5,458 bases of DNA from Planctomycetaceae bacterium (GTDB lineage: Bacteria > Planctomycetota > Planctomycetia > Pirellulales > Thermoguttaceae): positions 1 to 5,458 of the forward strand of contig JAISBG010000383.1 in NCBI GenBank assembly GCA_031266315.1. The letters run 5' to 3'. Every line of letters begins with the position of its first letter. The stretch's first letter is position 1. The notes under the pieces were generated by a model. That model was not told the origin of the DNA. It saw only the letters and a program-made list of their open reading frames with translations, and ran no database searches. The position numbers were made by a program, and so were the translations under genes. Shown in pieces: positions 4,845 to 5,458 of the stretch.

Positions 4845-5405
4845 TTAATATTGCGAATTTGCTTCCACCTTTTCTCGAACAGATATTCCAAGATCGAAAG
4901 TAAAAATATTCGTTTCAGGTTTGACCTGTATTTTTAGAGGAGTGGTCTCTTGGGTTCGGAATTTTTTATCAATAACTTCAAAAGAGTTTTTTTGAATTTC
5001 ATTCAAAATTCTGTCGTACTCTCTAATTTCTTGGTCTGTATTGACATTTTTTGGAAGAACCAAGTCTGCCGGTGTTTCTACTTTTGTTGCTGTAATACTG
5101 TATCTGCCTAACGGGAGTCCGTTATATTTTCCTTGAGTTTTTAATTCGATTATTCCGGCTTGATTTGTTATTCCGCCGGCAGTCCACGGAGACGATCCGA
5201 AATCCTCATTTATTGCAATAATAGAAACTCCTTGCAACGGTTTACCATCTTGTACGATTGTTATTTTCGTTTTATAAAGTTTCGGTATTCCATGAGGCAA
5301 CTGTTGGTAACATCCGAAAAATATGTTTATCATTAACAAAAACAAACACAAGAAAATTCTTGAATAAAAACAACTTCGGGAAAATTCATTGAGTATAAAG
5401 TTCAT
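4845..5405 (-). CDS. Small secreted lipoprotein with a carboxypeptidase-regulatory-like beta-sandwich domain
   Basis: This 186-residue protein has a long signal sequence: basic residues at Arg10 and Arg16, a hydrophobic core at about 17-30, then FFGC with Cys32 as the likely lipidated residue. The lipobox is atypical, with Phe at both -3 and -2. The mature part begins with a short linker. At about 45-110 comes a transthyretin/carboxypeptidase-regulatory-like domain: ITIVQDGKPLQGVSIIAINED, then TAGGITNQAGIIELKT, then GLPLGRYSITATK. This is the usual order of strand, substituted loop, glycine turn and final strand. The tail has a charged helix (124-140) and a closing segment, VIDKKFRTQETTPLKIQV. 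This architecture is common among small planctomycete lipoproteins, which are numerous and of unknown function. No Shine-Dalgarno sequence precedes the ATG. Confidence 0.85.
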   Translation of the reverse strand: MNFILNEFSRSCFYSRIFLCLFLLMINIFFGCYQQLPHGIPKLYKTKITIVQDGKPLQGVSIIAINEDFGSSPWTAGGITNQAGIIELKTQGKYNGLPLGRYSITATKVETPADLVLPKNVNTDQEIREYDRILNEIQKNSFEVIDKKFRTQETTPLKIQVKPETNIFTFDLGISVREKVEANSQY

Positions 5406-5429
5406 TGTCAGGATTTTTTGTTATAATAT

Positions 5430-5435
5430 ATTATA
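5430..5435 (-). promoter_or_regulatory. Candidate -10 box for the lipoprotein gene
   Basis: TATAAT on the minus strand lies 24 bp before the start codon, within a directly repeated 10-mer TTATAATATA (5421-5430 and 5431-5440). A -35 hexamer at the right spacing is poor and close to the window end. The AT-rich repeat makes a chance match likely, so this is tentative. Confidence 0.35.
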
Positions 5436-5458
5436 ATATATTCTACACCGGAAACGTT

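Overview
The window looks like a chromosomal segment from a moderately AT-rich member of the Planctomycetota, possibly a Pirellulales/Thermoguttaceae-like lineage. This assignment is an inference from three things. One is a small lipoprotein of a type common in that phylum. The second is a conserved hypothetical protein of planctomycete style, with a start near MSLFNDERY and an end near IDPASGVII. The third is an arginine-type EF-P-like factor. Most genes also lack a clear Shine-Dalgarno sequence. No rRNA, tRNA, CRISPR array, transposase or phage gene was seen.

Layout. Positions 1-968 hold no convincing gene and are packed with repeats. These are a palindromic element (partial copy 1-133, full copy 135-394), an unrelated 21-bp tandem array (461-586) with strong inverted repeats (446-503), and a GC-rich 21-bp inverted repeat (724-809). 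A fold type I aminotransferase (969-2081, +) follows. A convergent intergenic region (2082-2442) carries another copy of the palindromic element (2170-2368). Four genes then lie on the minus strand, read from right to left: a small secreted lipoprotein (5405-4845), a TauE/SafE-family membrane permease (4763-3993), a conserved hypothetical protein (3813-3136) and the EF-P-like factor YeiP/EfpL (3006-2443). A 113-bp inverted repeat (3026-3138) sits between the last two.

The genes do not form an obvious pathway. The aminotransferase is metabolic, YeiP acts on the ribosome, TauE/SafE is an anion exporter, and the lipoprotein is envelope-located. Candidate promoters lie in front of the three upstream minus-strand genes, so a single long operon is not required.

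The most interesting signal is the repeat family. Five small hairpins (71-94, 184-207, 323-346, 2233-2255, 2340-2363) share an invariant GCT loop in sense orientation and a GTGG tetranucleotide at the 5' foot. Their stem differences are compensated by matching changes in the other arm. They occur in inverted pairs and are flanked by 21-bp tandem units that repeat the foot sequence. This resembles REP/BIME elements mobilised by RAYT (TnpA-REP) enzymes, but with long arms and a helical-repeat-phased array. Whether the family is already described cannot be decided from this window.
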